64,000 nt of DNA from assembly GCF_001274725.1 (NCBI RefSeq), contig NZ_LGUF01000007.1, positions 3,892,090 through 3,956,089 on the forward strand, read 5' to 3'. Under the pieces are notes generated by a model. The model was not told the DNA's origin, did not search any database, and saw only the letters and a program-made list of their open reading frames with translations. This stretch comes from Sporosarcina globispora (GTDB lineage Bacteria > Bacillota > Bacilli > Bacillales > Cytobacillaceae). The position numbers were made by a program, and so were the translations under genes. Below, in pieces: positions 30,716 to 40,663 of the stretch (its first letter is position 1; the number at the start of each line of letters is the position of its first letter).

Positions 30716-30725
30716 GAAACGTTTC
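30716..30725. promoter_or_regulatory. LacI-type operator downstream of the GH3 promoter
   Basis: TCGAAACGTTTCTA at the start of the transcribed leader, 47 bp before the GH3 start codon; a roadblock-type position. Confidence 0.78.
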
Positions 30726-30772
30726 TATAAAATTATCTCTATGACCATAAAAAATCTGGGGAGGCGCCCATT

Positions 30773-32941
30773 ATGACTCAAAAGTTACAATCCTTACTAG
30801 AAGAAATGACACTCGATGAAAAAATTGCCCAATTAATGCAGCTGGCCACGCCTTTTTTTGAAGGTTCAAAAGATGAAGGGCAAATTACAGGCCCTCTTGC
30901 CTCAATGAAAGTCACCGAAAATAGCATCCGCAGCTCCGGATCGGTTCTCGGAGCCTCAGGCGGCGCGAAAGAAGCAATCAGCATACAGGAGGCCCACTTA
31001 AAAAAGAATCGATTGGGCATTCCTTTATTATTCATGGCAGACGTTATTCACGGATATAAAACCATTTTCCCAGTCCCTCTTGCAATTGGCTGTTCATGGG
31101 ATCTGGATGGTGCACAAAAGAGTGCCGAAATTGCCGCTAAAGAAGCGGCTGCATCCGGCGTACATGTAACCTTTGCTCCGATGGTCGATCTTGTCCGAGA
31201 CCCACGCTGGGGCCGGGTAATGGAATCTACAGGTGAAGATCCATATCTGAACAGTGAATTTGCCAAGTCCTTTGTCCGCGGTTTTCAGGGTAAAGACTTA
31301 AAAAATAATAAGGATTCTGTAGCAGCATGTGTGAAGCATTTTGCAGCGTATGGAGCTCCAGAAGGCGGCAGGGATTATAACACAGTGAATATGTCGGAAC
31401 GGCAGCTGAGGGAATCCTATCTACCAGCCTATAAAGCCGCTCTTGATGAAGGCTGCGAAATGGTTATGACAGCTTTCAACACGGTCGATGGAATCCCTGC
31501 AACCGGCAATCGTACACTGATGCGCAGGCTGCTTAGAGACGAATGGGAATTTGATGGAGTTCTAATTTCCGACTGGGGCGCAGTGAAGGAACTGATCCCG
31601 CACGGGGTTGCCGAGGACGAAGCGGAAGCTGCGCTAAAAGCCATTCAGGCTGGTGTGGACATTGAAATGATGACTTCCTGCTATATCGATCATTTAAAAG
31701 AACTTGTGCTGAATGGAAAAGTGGATGAAGCACTAATTGATGAAGCGGTACTTAGAATCTTAAGCCTGAAGGATAAACTGGGATTATTTGAAAATCCAAC
31801 GCGTGGTGCTGATGAAGCTCTGGAAAATGAACTAATCCTTAGCAGGGCCCACCGGCAAGCTTCCAGAGAGCTTGCAGTAAAATCCTCTGTATTATTAAAA
31901 AACAACGGTATTCTTCCTATTAAAAAAGAAAAAAAATTAGCGCTGATCGGACCATTCGCACAAAGCGGTGATATCCTTGGCCCATGGTCGTTTCTTGGAT
32001 CGAAGGAAAAAGCTGTTCAGCTTTATGACGGCATAAAAGCAAAAGTGGGTTCCTCCCTTCTTGTAACCGCAAAAGGGTGTGACATTGAATCCTCCACGGA
32101 AGAACAAATAAATGAAGCGCTTAAAACAGCTGAGGATGCAGACATTATAATCCTGGCACTTGGGGAAGATTCCGAAATGAGCGGAGAGGCAGGCTGCCGC
32201 ACAGATATCCGGCTTCCTGAAACCCAGCTTAAACTGGCAGCCAAAATGAAACAGCTTGGCAAACCGCTCGTCGCCGTCCTTTTCAATGGCCGCCCGCTTG
32301 ATTTACATGGTATCTGGGATGAAGTTGACGCCATTCTGGAAGCATGGTATCCAGGTACGGAAGGCGGAAATGCTATTGCTGATCTATTGCTTGGCGATGC
32401 AAATCCATCAGGAAAACTGACCATGTCCTTCCCATATTCTATTGGTCAGGTTCCTGTTTATTACAATCATTTTAATACAGGACGTCCTAAGGGGGCTCCG
32501 GATGCAGAGGAAAGATACGTATCCCAATATTTAGATATTCCAAATGATCCATTGCTGCCGTTTGGGTACGGGTTAAGCTACACAACCTTTGCTTATGCTG
32601 AAGCCAAACTTTCACATTCCGTCCTGACCCCTTCAAAACCGATTTCGCTTTCAGTAGAGGTGAGCAATACAGGAAGGTATTCGGGAGAAGAGATTGTCCA
32701 GCTCTATATCCAGGACGTTTCAGGAGAAGTCGTCCGTCCTTTAAAGGAACTAAAGGGTTTCAAAAAGATTGCCCTGGATTCAGGCGAAAAGGCAGCTGTA
32801 ACCTTTGAGATTAAGGAAGAGCAATTGCGTTATTATCATTCCGATTTATCATTCAAAAGCGATAAAGGGAAATTCATCGCGTTTGTTGGAGCAAACTGCA
32901 TGGACCTTATCGCGCTGCCGTTTGAATTGATGAATGACTGA
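30773..32941 (+). CDS. GH3 beta-glucosidase (BglX-type), cytoplasmic
   Basis: A 722-residue glycoside hydrolase family 3 enzyme with the TIM-barrel domain, the alpha/beta sandwich domain and a C-terminal FnIII-like domain (VEVSNTGRYSGEEIVQLYI). The catalytic nucleophile is the Asp of VLISDWGAV near residue 262; KHFAAYGAPEGGRDYN forms part of the sugar pocket. There is no signal peptide, unlike periplasmic BglX, so it acts on imported oligosaccharides. It opens the plus-strand operon behind a regulated sigma-A promoter; GGGGAGG precedes the ATG. Confidence 0.93.
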   Translation: MTQKLQSLLEEMTLDEKIAQLMQLATPFFEGSKDEGQITGPLASMKVTENSIRSSGSVLGASGGAKEAISIQEAHLKKNRLGIPLLFMADVIHGYKTIFPVPLAIGCSWDLDGAQKSAEIAAKEAAASGVHVTFAPMVDLVRDPRWGRVMESTGEDPYLNSEFAKSFVRGFQGKDLKNNKDSVAACVKHFAAYGAPEGGRDYNTVNMSERQLRESYLPAYKAALDEGCEMVMTAFNTVDGIPATGNRTLMRRLLRDEWEFDGVLISDWGAVKELIPHGVAEDEAEAALKAIQAGVDIEMMTSCYIDHLKELVLNGKVDEALIDEAVLRILSLKDKLGLFENPTRGADEALENELILSRAHRQASRELAVKSSVLLKNNGILPIKKEKKLALIGPFAQSGDILGPWSFLGSKEKAVQLYDGIKAKVGSSLLVTAKGCDIESSTEEQINEALKTAEDADIIILALGEDSEMSGEAGCRTDIRLPETQLKLAAKMKQLGKPLVAVLFNGRPLDLHGIWDEVDAILEAWYPGTEGGNAIADLLLGDANPSGKLTMSFPYSIGQVPVYYNHFNTGRPKGAPDAEERYVSQYLDIPNDPLLPFGYGLSYTTFAYAEAKLSHSVLTPSKPISLSVEVSNTGRYSGEEIVQLYIQDVSGEVVRPLKELKGFKKIALDSGEKAAVTFEIKEEQLRYYHSDLSFKSDKGKFIAFVGANCMDLIALPFELMND

Positions 32942-33024
32942 TTTACTAAAAAAAGCTACTAATAGGCTCATAGACTAACGAAAAAAATGGTGTATGAGGT
33001 TATATAAAACCTAAAAGGAAAGAG

Positions 33025-36000
33025 TTGACAACGATGACCCAGTCAAAGTTCACCATTCAGGCTAACGATTTATCATTTACTTTTTTGAATAGCGGCGATA
33101 TATACGAAATTGCCAATCAATCTATCATGATCAACCAGTGGCTTTCCAATCCCATTGATGGTTCCTTAAACAACTTGTTTTTACGTGTTCACGGCGATAG
33201 TGGCATAAAGGTCTATCCCCTGCTTGGCGTCAAGTCCCAAAGCACGGTCCAAACAGCAAATAACCAGGTTGTCTGGGAAGGTGAAGCTGGCGGTATTTCC
33301 TACAAGGTTACGTTTACCCTGAATGAAAATGCAATCTGGTTCTGGAATATTGAATTATATGGAGATGGATATTTGACTGATGTGATCTACGGACAAGATT
33401 TAGGACTTGCTGACAAAGGCGCCGTCCGTACGAATGAAGCTTACATGTCTCAATACATTGATAATAAAGTATTTAACGGCACCAAAAATGGGTATGCCGT
33501 TTGCTCTAGGCAAAACCAGCCAATGAGCGGCGGCTGCTTCCCTTATATACAGCAGGGGTCACTCACGAAATCAATTGGTTACTCCACCGATGGATTCCAA
33601 TTTTTCGGATTGTCCTATAAAGAAACAGACATCCCTGAAGTATTAGGCAAAGCCTCCCTTGCTAATGAGATCTTTCAATACGAATTCGCCTATACTGCAC
33701 TTCAGTCAGAAAAAATCGAGCTGACTGGCAAGGCACAAGTTGTATTCTATGGTATGTTCAAAGAAAATCATCAAGAGGCAATCACAGATTTGGAATTTGA
33801 GCATGAAGTATTGGAAGCTTGGGAGAAGGTTCAAAACGCAGCAGAAATTCAAGCAATCAAGTTAGAACCAGTCCGCCTCTCCCCTGCTTTCGGGAAGCCG
33901 CTTGAAACGGTTTCGATGACCAAAGCAGAAATCAATGAGCTGTTCCCTCGCCGCCATCAGGAAGAAATTTCTGGAGATACACTGTTATCCTTCTTTACAG
34001 AACAGCATGAGCATGTTGTTTTAAAGGAAAAAGAACTGCTGGTTGAACGTCCCCATGGACATATCATCATGACCGGAGAAAATGTTGAGAACGTCAAAAA
34101 CGTGCTTACTTCTACTTTATATATGTACGGAATTTTCAACTCTCATATTGTTGTGGGCAATACATCCTTTAATAAAATGCTTACCAACGCCAGAAATGCC
34201 TTAAATATCATGAAAACCTCCGGACAAAGGATTTATGTGGAAGTGGACGGGGAGTACCGGCTGCTGACTATGCCTTCCATGTTTGAAATGGGCTTTAATT
34301 ACGGCAGATGGTACTATAAAACAGCAGATGACTTGCTTGTTATTACTTCTTATACCTGTACGGATGCTTCCCAGTTGGAGCTTCATGTCCGCTCGGATAA
34401 AGGAAAAGCATACCGCTATCTCGTTACTAACCAAGTTTCTATGAATAATAATGAGTACGCTCAGCCCTTCAAAATAGAGCTTGAAGGAAATGCCCTTATC
34501 TTCAAGGCAGGCGAAAACTCAGACAGTTCAAGTGTTTTTCCTGACCTTGCGTACCGCATGCAGATAAACGGTGCGGATTTCAGATTAAAGGATTCCAGTT
34601 TCTTCGGAGAAAACCTAGAAGATGAAGCTGCTTCACTTGCAGTTTTAGAAATGAATACAGCAAGCGAATGGAATATGACAATTCAAGGACTGCTTGATGG
34701 AAAAGAAGTTTCAATCAAGCAAACCAATCTTGAAACTGAAAAGATAAAGTATCGCGGATTTTTCACTTCAACAATGAACGGCTTCCGCCTTGCCAAAAAT
34801 GAAGCTGCGACAGAAGAATTAAATAAAATAAATGCGCTGGCATGGTGGTATACACACAACATGCTCGTCCACTACTCTGTTCCGCATGGACTTGAGCAAT
34901 ACGGCGGTGCAGCCTGGGGAACACGCGATGTCTGCCAGGGACCAACTGAATATTTTATAGCAACACAAAAATATGATTCTGTCAAAAATATCATCCTGAC
35001 TGTCTATTCACACCAGTACGCAGATGATGGAAACTGGCCGCAATGGTTTATGTTTGATGACTATTTCAGATTCCAGCAGGAAGAAAGCCATGGTGATATC
35101 ATTGTCTGGCCATTAAAGGTGATTGCTGAATATCTGAAGGCAACGAATGATTTTTCGATATTAAACGAATCACTCCCTTTCACAGAAAAAGGCAGCTTTG
35201 AATTTACGAAAGAGAAAGCCTCTCTTTTGGATCATGTTAAAAAGCAGATTCAGTACATGAAGGATCATTTTTTACACGACACGTATTTATCTTCATATGG
35301 AGACGGGGACTGGGATGATACACTTCAGCCGGCAAACGCTCAATTAAAGCAGTATATGGCAAGCAGCTGGACAGTGGCGCTGACATACCAGGTAATCAGC
35401 CAATTCTCTTCCTTATTGAAGAACTACGATAAAAAGCTGTCACTTGAACTGAACGAAATTGCTGAGGGTATTAAAAATGATTTCAACACTTACATGCTTT
35501 CTTCCGAGACGATTCCTGGATTTGTGTACATGAAAAATCCTGAAAAACCTGAATTAATGGTACACCCTTCCGATACGAAGACAGGCATACAATATCGCCT
35601 TCTCCCGATGACAAGAAGTATGATTGGAGAGCTTCTGACTCCGGAACAGGCAGAAGAACACTATAAGATTATCAGACAAAAACTATATCACTCGGATGGA
35701 GTCCGCTTAATGGACCGCCCTGCTGCCTATAGAGGAGGAGTCAGCACAAACTTCAAACGCGCCGAACAGGCAGCTAATTTTGGCCGAGAAATTGGCCTCC
35801 AATATGTTCATGCCCATATTCGGTTCGTTGAGGCGATGGCCAAGATCGGGAAATCTGACGAGGTTTGGAATGGCCTGCAGACAATAAATCCGATCGGAAT
35901 ACAAAAAGCAGTGCCAAATGCTGAGCTCAGGCAAAGCAATGCCTACTTCAGCAGCTCGGACGGAAAATTCAATACCCGCTATGAAGCTGCCGAACATTTT

Positions 36001-36372
36001 GATAAGCTCCGCGATGGCTCCGCTCCCGTTAAAGGCGGCTGGAGAATCTACTCCAGCGGTCCAGGAATTTATATGAATCAGCTGATATCAAATGCCCTGG
36101 GAATCCGCCGTGATGGACAGAGTTTAGTTATTGATCCGATCCTGCCTGAAGATAATGACGGTTTGGAATTCCAATTCAGAATAGATGGAAAAGAAGTGAC
36201 TTTTATCTATCATCTCTGCAATCATGAGAAAGCCGGAGTAAAGATTAACGGAAGCAAGGTAATTGCAGAACAAATATCCAACCGTTACCGCACAGGCGGG
36301 TATCAAATCAGCAGTTCTGAACTTGAAAAGCATTTGAAAGAACATAATAATTCCATCGAAATTTACTTGTAA
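33025..36372 (+). CDS. Large glucan phosphorylase of the GH94/GH149/GH161 group, probably beta-1,3-oligoglucan phosphorylase
   Basis: An 1115-residue cytoplasmic enzyme. The central (alpha/alpha)6-barrel carries the segment SSYGDGDWDDTLQPAN near residue 755, matching the GDWND-type catalytic Asp motif of inverting GH94-related phosphorylases, and the preceding segment AWGTRDVCQGPTEYF near 630 is likewise typical. The length is well above cellobiose phosphorylase (about 800) and fits GH149/GH161 enzymes that phosphorolyse beta-1,3-glucan oligomers to glucose 1-phosphate. Start: TTG at 33025 fits AAAGGA; the ATG at 33034 is an alternative. Downstream of GH3 in the same operon. The family assignment is by motif and length only. 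Confidence 0.78.
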   Translation: MTTMTQSKFTIQANDLSFTFLNSGDIYEIANQSIMINQWLSNPIDGSLNNLFLRVHGDSGIKVYPLLGVKSQSTVQTANNQVVWEGEAGGISYKVTFTLNENAIWFWNIELYGDGYLTDVIYGQDLGLADKGAVRTNEAYMSQYIDNKVFNGTKNGYAVCSRQNQPMSGGCFPYIQQGSLTKSIGYSTDGFQFFGLSYKETDIPEVLGKASLANEIFQYEFAYTALQSEKIELTGKAQVVFYGMFKENHQEAITDLEFEHEVLEAWEKVQNAAEIQAIKLEPVRLSPAFGKPLETVSMTKAEINELFPRRHQEEISGDTLLSFFTEQHEHVVLKEKELLVERPHGHIIMTGENVENVKNVLTSTLYMYGIFNSHIVVGNTSFNKMLTNARNALNIMKTSGQRIYVEVDGEYRLLTMPSMFEMGFNYGRWYYKTADDLLVITSYTCTDASQLELHVRSDKGKAYRYLVTNQVSMNNNEYAQPFKIELEGNALIFKAGENSDSSSVFPDLAYRMQINGADFRLKDSSFFGENLEDEAASLAVLEMNTASEWNMTIQGLLDGKEVSIKQTNLETEKIKYRGFFTSTMNGFRLAKNEAATEELNKINALAWWYTHNMLVHYSVPHGLEQYGGAAWGTRDVCQGPTEYFIATQKYDSVKNIILTVYSHQYADDGNWPQWFMFDDYFRFQQEESHGDIIVWPLKVIAEYLKATNDFSILNESLPFTEKGSFEFTKEKASLLDHVKKQIQYMKDHFLHDTYLSSYGDGDWDDTLQPANAQLKQYMASSWTVALTYQVISQFSSLLKNYDKKLSLELNEIAEGIKNDFNTYMLSSETIPGFVYMKNPEKPELMVHPSDTKTGIQYRLLPMTRSMIGELLTPEQAEEHYKIIRQKLYHSDGVRLMDRPAAYRGGVSTNFKRAEQAANFGREIGLQYVHAHIRFVEAMAKIGKSDEVWNGLQTINPIGIQKAVPNAELRQSNAYFSSSDGKFNTRYEAAEHFDKLRDGSAPVKGGWRIYSSGPGIYMNQLISNALGIRRDGQSLVIDPILPEDNDGLEFQFRIDGKEVTFIYHLCNHEKAGVKINGSKVIAEQISNRYRTGGYQISSSELEKHLKEHNNSIEIYL

Positions 36373-36382
36373 TGAAGGATCG

Positions 36383-36408
36383 GCGGCCACTTAGGCCGCT
36401 TCCTTTTT
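36383..36408 (+). terminator. Terminator or attenuator between phosphorylase and GH13 genes
   Basis: GCGGCC-ACTTA-GGCCGC followed by TTCCTTTTT, 11 bp past the stop. Since the GH13 gene follows within 20 bp, partial read-through is likely. Confidence 0.65.
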
Positions 36409-36426
36409 CACCCTGGAGGGCTGAAT

Positions 36427-38043
36427 ATGGAAATGAAATGGTGGCATAAGAGTGTAATTTATCAGGTGTACCCTCGCAGTTTCAAAGATTCTGATGGAGA
36501 TGGCATTGGTGATTTAGCAGGGCTTATATCGAGGCTCGATTATATTGCAGAATTGGGAGCGGATCTGATCTGGCTATGTCCTGTCTATGCTTCACCAAAC
36601 GATGATAATGGGTATGACATCAGCGATTATTACAGCATACACCCTGAATATGGATCTATGGATGATATGGATCGGCTTATATCAGAGGCTGCCACCCGCG
36701 GGATCGGCATCATGATGGATATTGTCGCCAACCATACCTCCGATGAACACCCATGGTTTGTCGAATCCAAAAGCAGTAAAGAAAATCCTTACCGGGATTT
36801 TTATGTTTGGAAAGATGGTCTTGAAGATGGCCCGCCAAGCGGCCTGCAGTCGATCTTCAGCGGAAGTGCGTGGGAATATGATCCTATGACAGCGCAATAT
36901 TACCTACACATGTTCAGTAAAAAACAGCCTGATCTGAATTGGCATCATCCCACTGTCCGTCAGGCCATTTATGATGTTATGCGTTTCTGGATTAAGAAAG
37001 GCATTAAAGGTTTCCGATTTGATGTAATCGATCTGATTGCAAAGGATCTGGATCAACATGTCATTGCAAATGGTCCCCTCCTCCACGAGTATCTGCAGGA
37101 AATGCATCAGGAAGTACTTGAGGGAACGGACGTTGTGACTATTGGGGAAACTGGCGGGGCAGATCTTAATCAGGCAATTTTATTTACTGATCCGTCACGA
37201 AAAGAACTAGATATGGTTTTTTCCTTTGAACATATCGCATTGGATGAGCTGCCAGGAAAGCAGAAATGGGATCTGAAACCGCTCAAATTAGGGGAGCTGA
37301 AACATGTTTTATCAAGCTGGCAAACCGGTCTTTCAGATAATGGATGGAATAGCCTGTTCTGGAGCAATCATGATCAGCCGCGCATTGTTTCCAGGTGGGG
37401 CAATGATGTTGACTTCCGCTATGAAAGTGCCACTATGCTTGCTGCCCTTTTGCATCTCATGAAAGGCACTCCGTACATTTACCAAGGAGAAGAAATCGGG
37501 ATGACAAATATCAAATTCCCCGATTTGGATTCTTACCGCGATATAGAAACACTCAATATGTATTTTGAGCGAATTGCAGCGGGCTATCATCATGAATCTA
37601 TAATGAATTCCATCTATGTGAAAGGCCGGGATAATGCCAGAACACCCATGCAGTGGAATACAGACAAGAATGCCGGTTTTACAGACGGTGTTCCATGGAT
37701 TGATGTGAATCCAAATTACATTTCAATTAATGCAGCTTGTGATTTAGATGCCGAGCAATCGATTTTCCGTTTCTATAAAAAACTGATACAACTGAGAAAA
37801 TCCAATGACATTATCGTATATGGCGATTATCGGCTGCTTGAAAGCGAGCCGGAAATCTATGCGTATGAAAGAAGATTTAAGGGTGAAAAATGGTTGATAA
37901 TCTGCAATTTTACAGAAAAAGAAGTGAGGTCTCCTCTCCTCAGCAGCATGAGTGGCAATCTGCTTATCCATAATTATCTTTCCCCACCCGGCGATCAAAA
38001 GCTGCGCCCTTATGAAGCAGTTGTTTATAAAATAAAAAATTGA
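36427..38043 (+). CDS. GH13 alpha-glucosidase (oligo-1,6-glucosidase type)
   Basis: A 538-residue cytoplasmic GH13 enzyme. Conserved regions: DIVANHTSDEHPWF, nucleophile Asp in GFRFDVIDLIAKD near residue 200, acid/base Glu in TIGETGG near 242, and the transition-state Asp in SNHDQPRIVSRWGND near 318. The N-terminus VIYQVYPRSFKDSDGDG is diagnostic. It hydrolyses alpha-1,4/1,6-linked short glucosides. Its alpha specificity contrasts with the beta-specific GH3 and phosphorylase genes in the same operon, so the island may handle mixed-linkage or kojibiose/trehalulose-type sugars as well. Confidence 0.92.
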   Translation: MEMKWWHKSVIYQVYPRSFKDSDGDGIGDLAGLISRLDYIAELGADLIWLCPVYASPNDDNGYDISDYYSIHPEYGSMDDMDRLISEAATRGIGIMMDIVANHTSDEHPWFVESKSSKENPYRDFYVWKDGLEDGPPSGLQSIFSGSAWEYDPMTAQYYLHMFSKKQPDLNWHHPTVRQAIYDVMRFWIKKGIKGFRFDVIDLIAKDLDQHVIANGPLLHEYLQEMHQEVLEGTDVVTIGETGGADLNQAILFTDPSRKELDMVFSFEHIALDELPGKQKWDLKPLKLGELKHVLSSWQTGLSDNGWNSLFWSNHDQPRIVSRWGNDVDFRYESATMLAALLHLMKGTPYIYQGEEIGMTNIKFPDLDSYRDIETLNMYFERIAAGYHHESIMNSIYVKGRDNARTPMQWNTDKNAGFTDGVPWIDVNPNYISINAACDLDAEQSIFRFYKKLIQLRKSNDIIVYGDYRLLESEPEIYAYERRFKGEKWLIICNFTEKEVRSPLLSSMSGNLLIHNYLSPPGDQKLRPYEAVVYKIKN

Positions 38044-38050
38044 CTATAGC

Positions 38051-38073
38051 TGGAAGCGCTCACAATGTATAAT
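38051..38073 (+). promoter_or_regulatory. cre-like box and minus-10 before the LacI gene
   Basis: TGGAAGCGCTCACA (38051-38064) matches the CcpA cre consensus at most positions; TATAAT follows at 38068-38073. The minus-35 is poor, so CcpA or a read-through transcript may matter. Confidence 0.6.
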
Positions 38074-38110
38074 AAAAGGAGAGCCTACTGCATAGACTGG
38101 AGAGAAAATC

Positions 38111-39076
38111 GTGACAAGTATTAAAGACATTGCAAAAAAAGCGGGTGTCTCCATATCAACTGTTTCCTATGCTCTGAACGGCAACCCAAAGGTTACAGAG
38201 GAGACTGCTGCAAAAATCCTGGCTATTGCCAAGGAGCTAAACTACGTGCCGAATGCTGCAGCACGATCATTAAAGAAAAGAGAAACGAAAATAATTGGGG
38301 TCTTTTTAACTAATTTTGGCGGTGCTTTTTATGGACAGCTCCTGCAGGGCATTCAGGACGCCCTTAACAGTAAAGGATACGAGATGATTGTTTGCGGCGG
38401 AAAAGAGTCACACCGCTTTATTCCAGAACGAATGATTGACGGAGCCATCGTTCTGGATTTCTCCTTTTCGAGTGAAGAACTGCTGAAGCATGCAGATGTA
38501 GGACATAAAATAGTCGTGATGGATAGAGAGTTAAACCATCCTAATATTAACCAGGTTTTATTGCATAATACTTCAGGGGCAACTCTTGCGATTGATTTTC
38601 TGATTGAAAAAGGACATCACAAAATTTATGCTGTAAATGGGCCGGATGGCTCGTATGATGCTGCCCAGCGGATTGAAGCAGTCCGGCAGGCAGTCAAAAG
38701 ATATCAGTATATCGATTACCACGAACTCCCGGGTGATTTTAATAAGCATGCTGGCGAGAAGGCAGCTGAGCAAATCCTAAATGAATTTACAGACCCCGTT
38801 GCCGTTTTCTGCCTGAATGATGAAATGGCCATTGGCATGTACAATTATTTGGCAAAAACTCAGTTTGAGATTGGGAAGCATATTCACATCATCGGTTTCG
38901 ATAATATTGAGCTTTCCCACTACACCCAGCCCAGATTGGCAACTATCGATTATTCGGAGCGAAAATGGGGGGCAGTGTCTGCTGAACATCTCCTGAAGCT
39001 GATTTCCGGCGAACCAGTGGAAAATGAGCGTATCTATGTAACGCTAATTTCGGGTGATTCAGTGCAATCCATATAA
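38111..39076 (+). CDS. LacI-family transcriptional regulator of the sugar island
   Basis: A 321-residue LacI-type repressor: HTH plus hinge at residues 1-60 (DIAKKAGVSISTVSYALNG; YVPNAAARSLKK) and a periplasmic-binding-protein-like effector domain from about 62 (KIIGVFLTNFGGAFYGQLL; VFCLNDEMAIGMYNYL). Starts with GTG after GGAGAG. It closes the plus-strand operon and almost surely binds the five GAAACGTTTC-type sites at 30438-30725; the effector is likely an imported oligosaccharide. Confidence 0.93.
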   Translation: MTSIKDIAKKAGVSISTVSYALNGNPKVTEETAAKILAIAKELNYVPNAAARSLKKRETKIIGVFLTNFGGAFYGQLLQGIQDALNSKGYEMIVCGGKESHRFIPERMIDGAIVLDFSFSSEELLKHADVGHKIVVMDRELNHPNINQVLLHNTSGATLAIDFLIEKGHHKIYAVNGPDGSYDAAQRIEAVRQAVKRYQYIDYHELPGDFNKHAGEKAAEQILNEFTDPVAVFCLNDEMAIGMYNYLAKTQFEIGKHIHIIGFDNIELSHYTQPRLATIDYSERKWGAVSAEHLLKLISGEPVENERIYVTLISGDSVQSI

Positions 39077-39091
39077 ATTCATTAATAATTT

Positions 39092-39129
39092 AGAACAGCG
39101 CTTGAACAAATTCGTTCAGGCGCTGTTCT
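39092..39129. terminator. Bidirectional terminator, LacI and OpuC-type genes
   Basis: AGAACAGCGC-TTGAAC / GTTCAG-GCGCTGTTCT, a 15-16 bp stem between convergent genes. Confidence 0.85.
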
Positions 39130-39145
39130 GATAATTTTGTTATTT

Positions 39146-40663
39146 CTACTCCAGCAGCCCTTCCTTCTCCAAATAGTCACGGGCTGTTTCTTCAGCACTA
39201 GCCCCATCAACATTGACTTTAAAATTCATTTCACGCATTTCGTCGTCACTGATTTTACCGCTCAGTTTGTTTAAGGCTTTAACTAATTCAGGATGTTCTT
39301 CGGCAGTTTCAGTTCTTAGCAATGGGGCACCCTGATAGGGAGGGAAAAGATTTTTGTCATCCTCCAGGACAGTGAGACTATACCTTGCAATTTCGCTATC
39401 TGTAGAATAAGCATCCACTAGGTTGATTTCCCCTTTTTCAATTGCTCCATAGCGCAGCTTAGGTTCCATTGTTAAAACAGTTGGAAAATCCAAGCCATAA
39501 AGCTGTTGAATGCCCCGATAGCCATCTTCCCGATCGGAGAATTCAAGGGTGAAGCCTGCTTTTATGCTTTCCTCGACTGCTTTTAGATCTGAAATGGATT
39601 GGAGGCCATAATCCTCGGCCAATTGCTCAGGCACTGCCAAAGCATACGTATTATTGTATTCCATCGGTTCTAACAGCTCCATGGCGAATTGTTCCTTCAT
39701 CCCTTTGCTCGCCTGCTCATAAACCTCTCCACGGTCGGTGCTTACAGCTGTCTCTTTTAGAAATTCCGCAATGGCTGTACCAGTAAACTCAGGATACACA
39801 TCGATGCTTCCTGATTTCAGTGCATTGAAGACAAATGACGTTTTTCCTAATCCAGGCTGTAACTCAACGTTAAGATCTGTTTCATTTTCAATCAGTAATT
39901 TGTACATATTTATGAGAATCTCCGGTTCTGAACCAAGCTTTCCGCCAATGACAATATTTTCTTCTGATTTATTTGTCAGTAAAGGCATCGCCATGACCAA
40001 TACCATCACGCCGATGAAGACCCCCAGCGCTGTGAGCGATCTTTTAAATGACATATGCTCGAATCGGCGCAGCAGCATATCAAAAAGGATCGCCAATATG
40101 GCTGCAGGTATTGCCCCAAGAACGATCAGGGCGGTGTTGTTCCTGTCGATTCCGAGGAGGATGAGTTCTCCCAAGCCTCCTGCTCCAATTAATGCAGCAA
40201 GAGTAGCTGTTCCAACGATTAAGACCATAGCCGTCCGGATCCCGGCCATAATGACGGGCATGGCGAGAGGAAGCTCTACCTTCATGAGCCTTTTCCGCCT
40301 GTTCATCCCCATCGCCCTAGCTGCTTCGATAATTGAATCATCCACTTCCTTAATGCCTGTATATGTATTTCTCAGAATGGGCAAAAGTGCATAAACGACT
40401 AAGGCGATAATGGCAGGCACTTTGCCTATGCCGAATAGGGGAATCAATAGACCAAGCAAAGCTAATGAGGGTACTGTCTGCAATACGGCTGTTACCCCAA
40501 TGATCCCCTCTGCGAATTTTTGCTTTTTAGTCAGGTAAATACCAAGCGGAATCGCAATCAGCACTGCAAAAAACAAAGCAAAAAGCGAAATCTGTATATG
40601 CTCAATAAGGACACTTAAGAGCTGCCCTTTCCTTTCATTAAAAACAGAGCTGAAGGTGTTCAT
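39146..40663 (-). CDS. Osmoprotectant ABC transporter, fused permease and substrate-binding protein (OpuC/OpuB type)
   Basis: A 505-residue fusion. Residues 1 to about 215 are a permease with five to six helices (VTAVLQTVPSLALLGLLIP and the EAA loop EAARAMGMNRRKRLMKVELP). Residues about 230-505 are a type F glycine-betaine/choline-binding domain (IVIGGKLGSEPEILINMYK; LVDAYSTDSEIARYSL). In Bacillus subtilis OpuB/OpuC these are separate genes with two permeases; here one polypeptide covers both. Uptake of choline, glycine betaine or related compounds is expected. The start overlaps the ATPase stop by 4 bp (ATGA). Confidence 0.92.
   Translation of the reverse strand: MNTFSSVFNERKGQLLSVLIEHIQISLFALFFAVLIAIPLGIYLTKKQKFAEGIIGVTAVLQTVPSLALLGLLIPLFGIGKVPAIIALVVYALLPILRNTYTGIKEVDDSIIEAARAMGMNRRKRLMKVELPLAMPVIMAGIRTAMVLIVGTATLAALIGAGGLGELILLGIDRNNTALIVLGAIPAAILAILFDMLLRRFEHMSFKRSLTALGVFIGVMVLVMAMPLLTNKSEENIVIGGKLGSEPEILINMYKLLIENETDLNVELQPGLGKTSFVFNALKSGSIDVYPEFTGTAIAEFLKETAVSTDRGEVYEQASKGMKEQFAMELLEPMEYNNTYALAVPEQLAEDYGLQSISDLKAVEESIKAGFTLEFSDREDGYRGIQQLYGLDFPTVLTMEPKLRYGAIEKGEINLVDAYSTDSEIARYSLTVLEDDKNLFPPYQGAPLLRTETAEEHPELVKALNKLSGKISDDEMREMNFKVNVDGASAEETARDYLEKEGLLE

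Noticed and set aside
33904-33919. GAAACGGTTTCG inside the phosphorylase gene as a sixth LacI operator
   Set aside because: It has an extra base in the centre relative to GAAACGTTTC and lies within coding sequence; chance match is likely.
38043-38073. TTGACT at the end of the GH13 gene as minus-35 of lacI
   Set aside because: The spacer to TATAAT would be 22 bp, too long for a sigma-A promoter.
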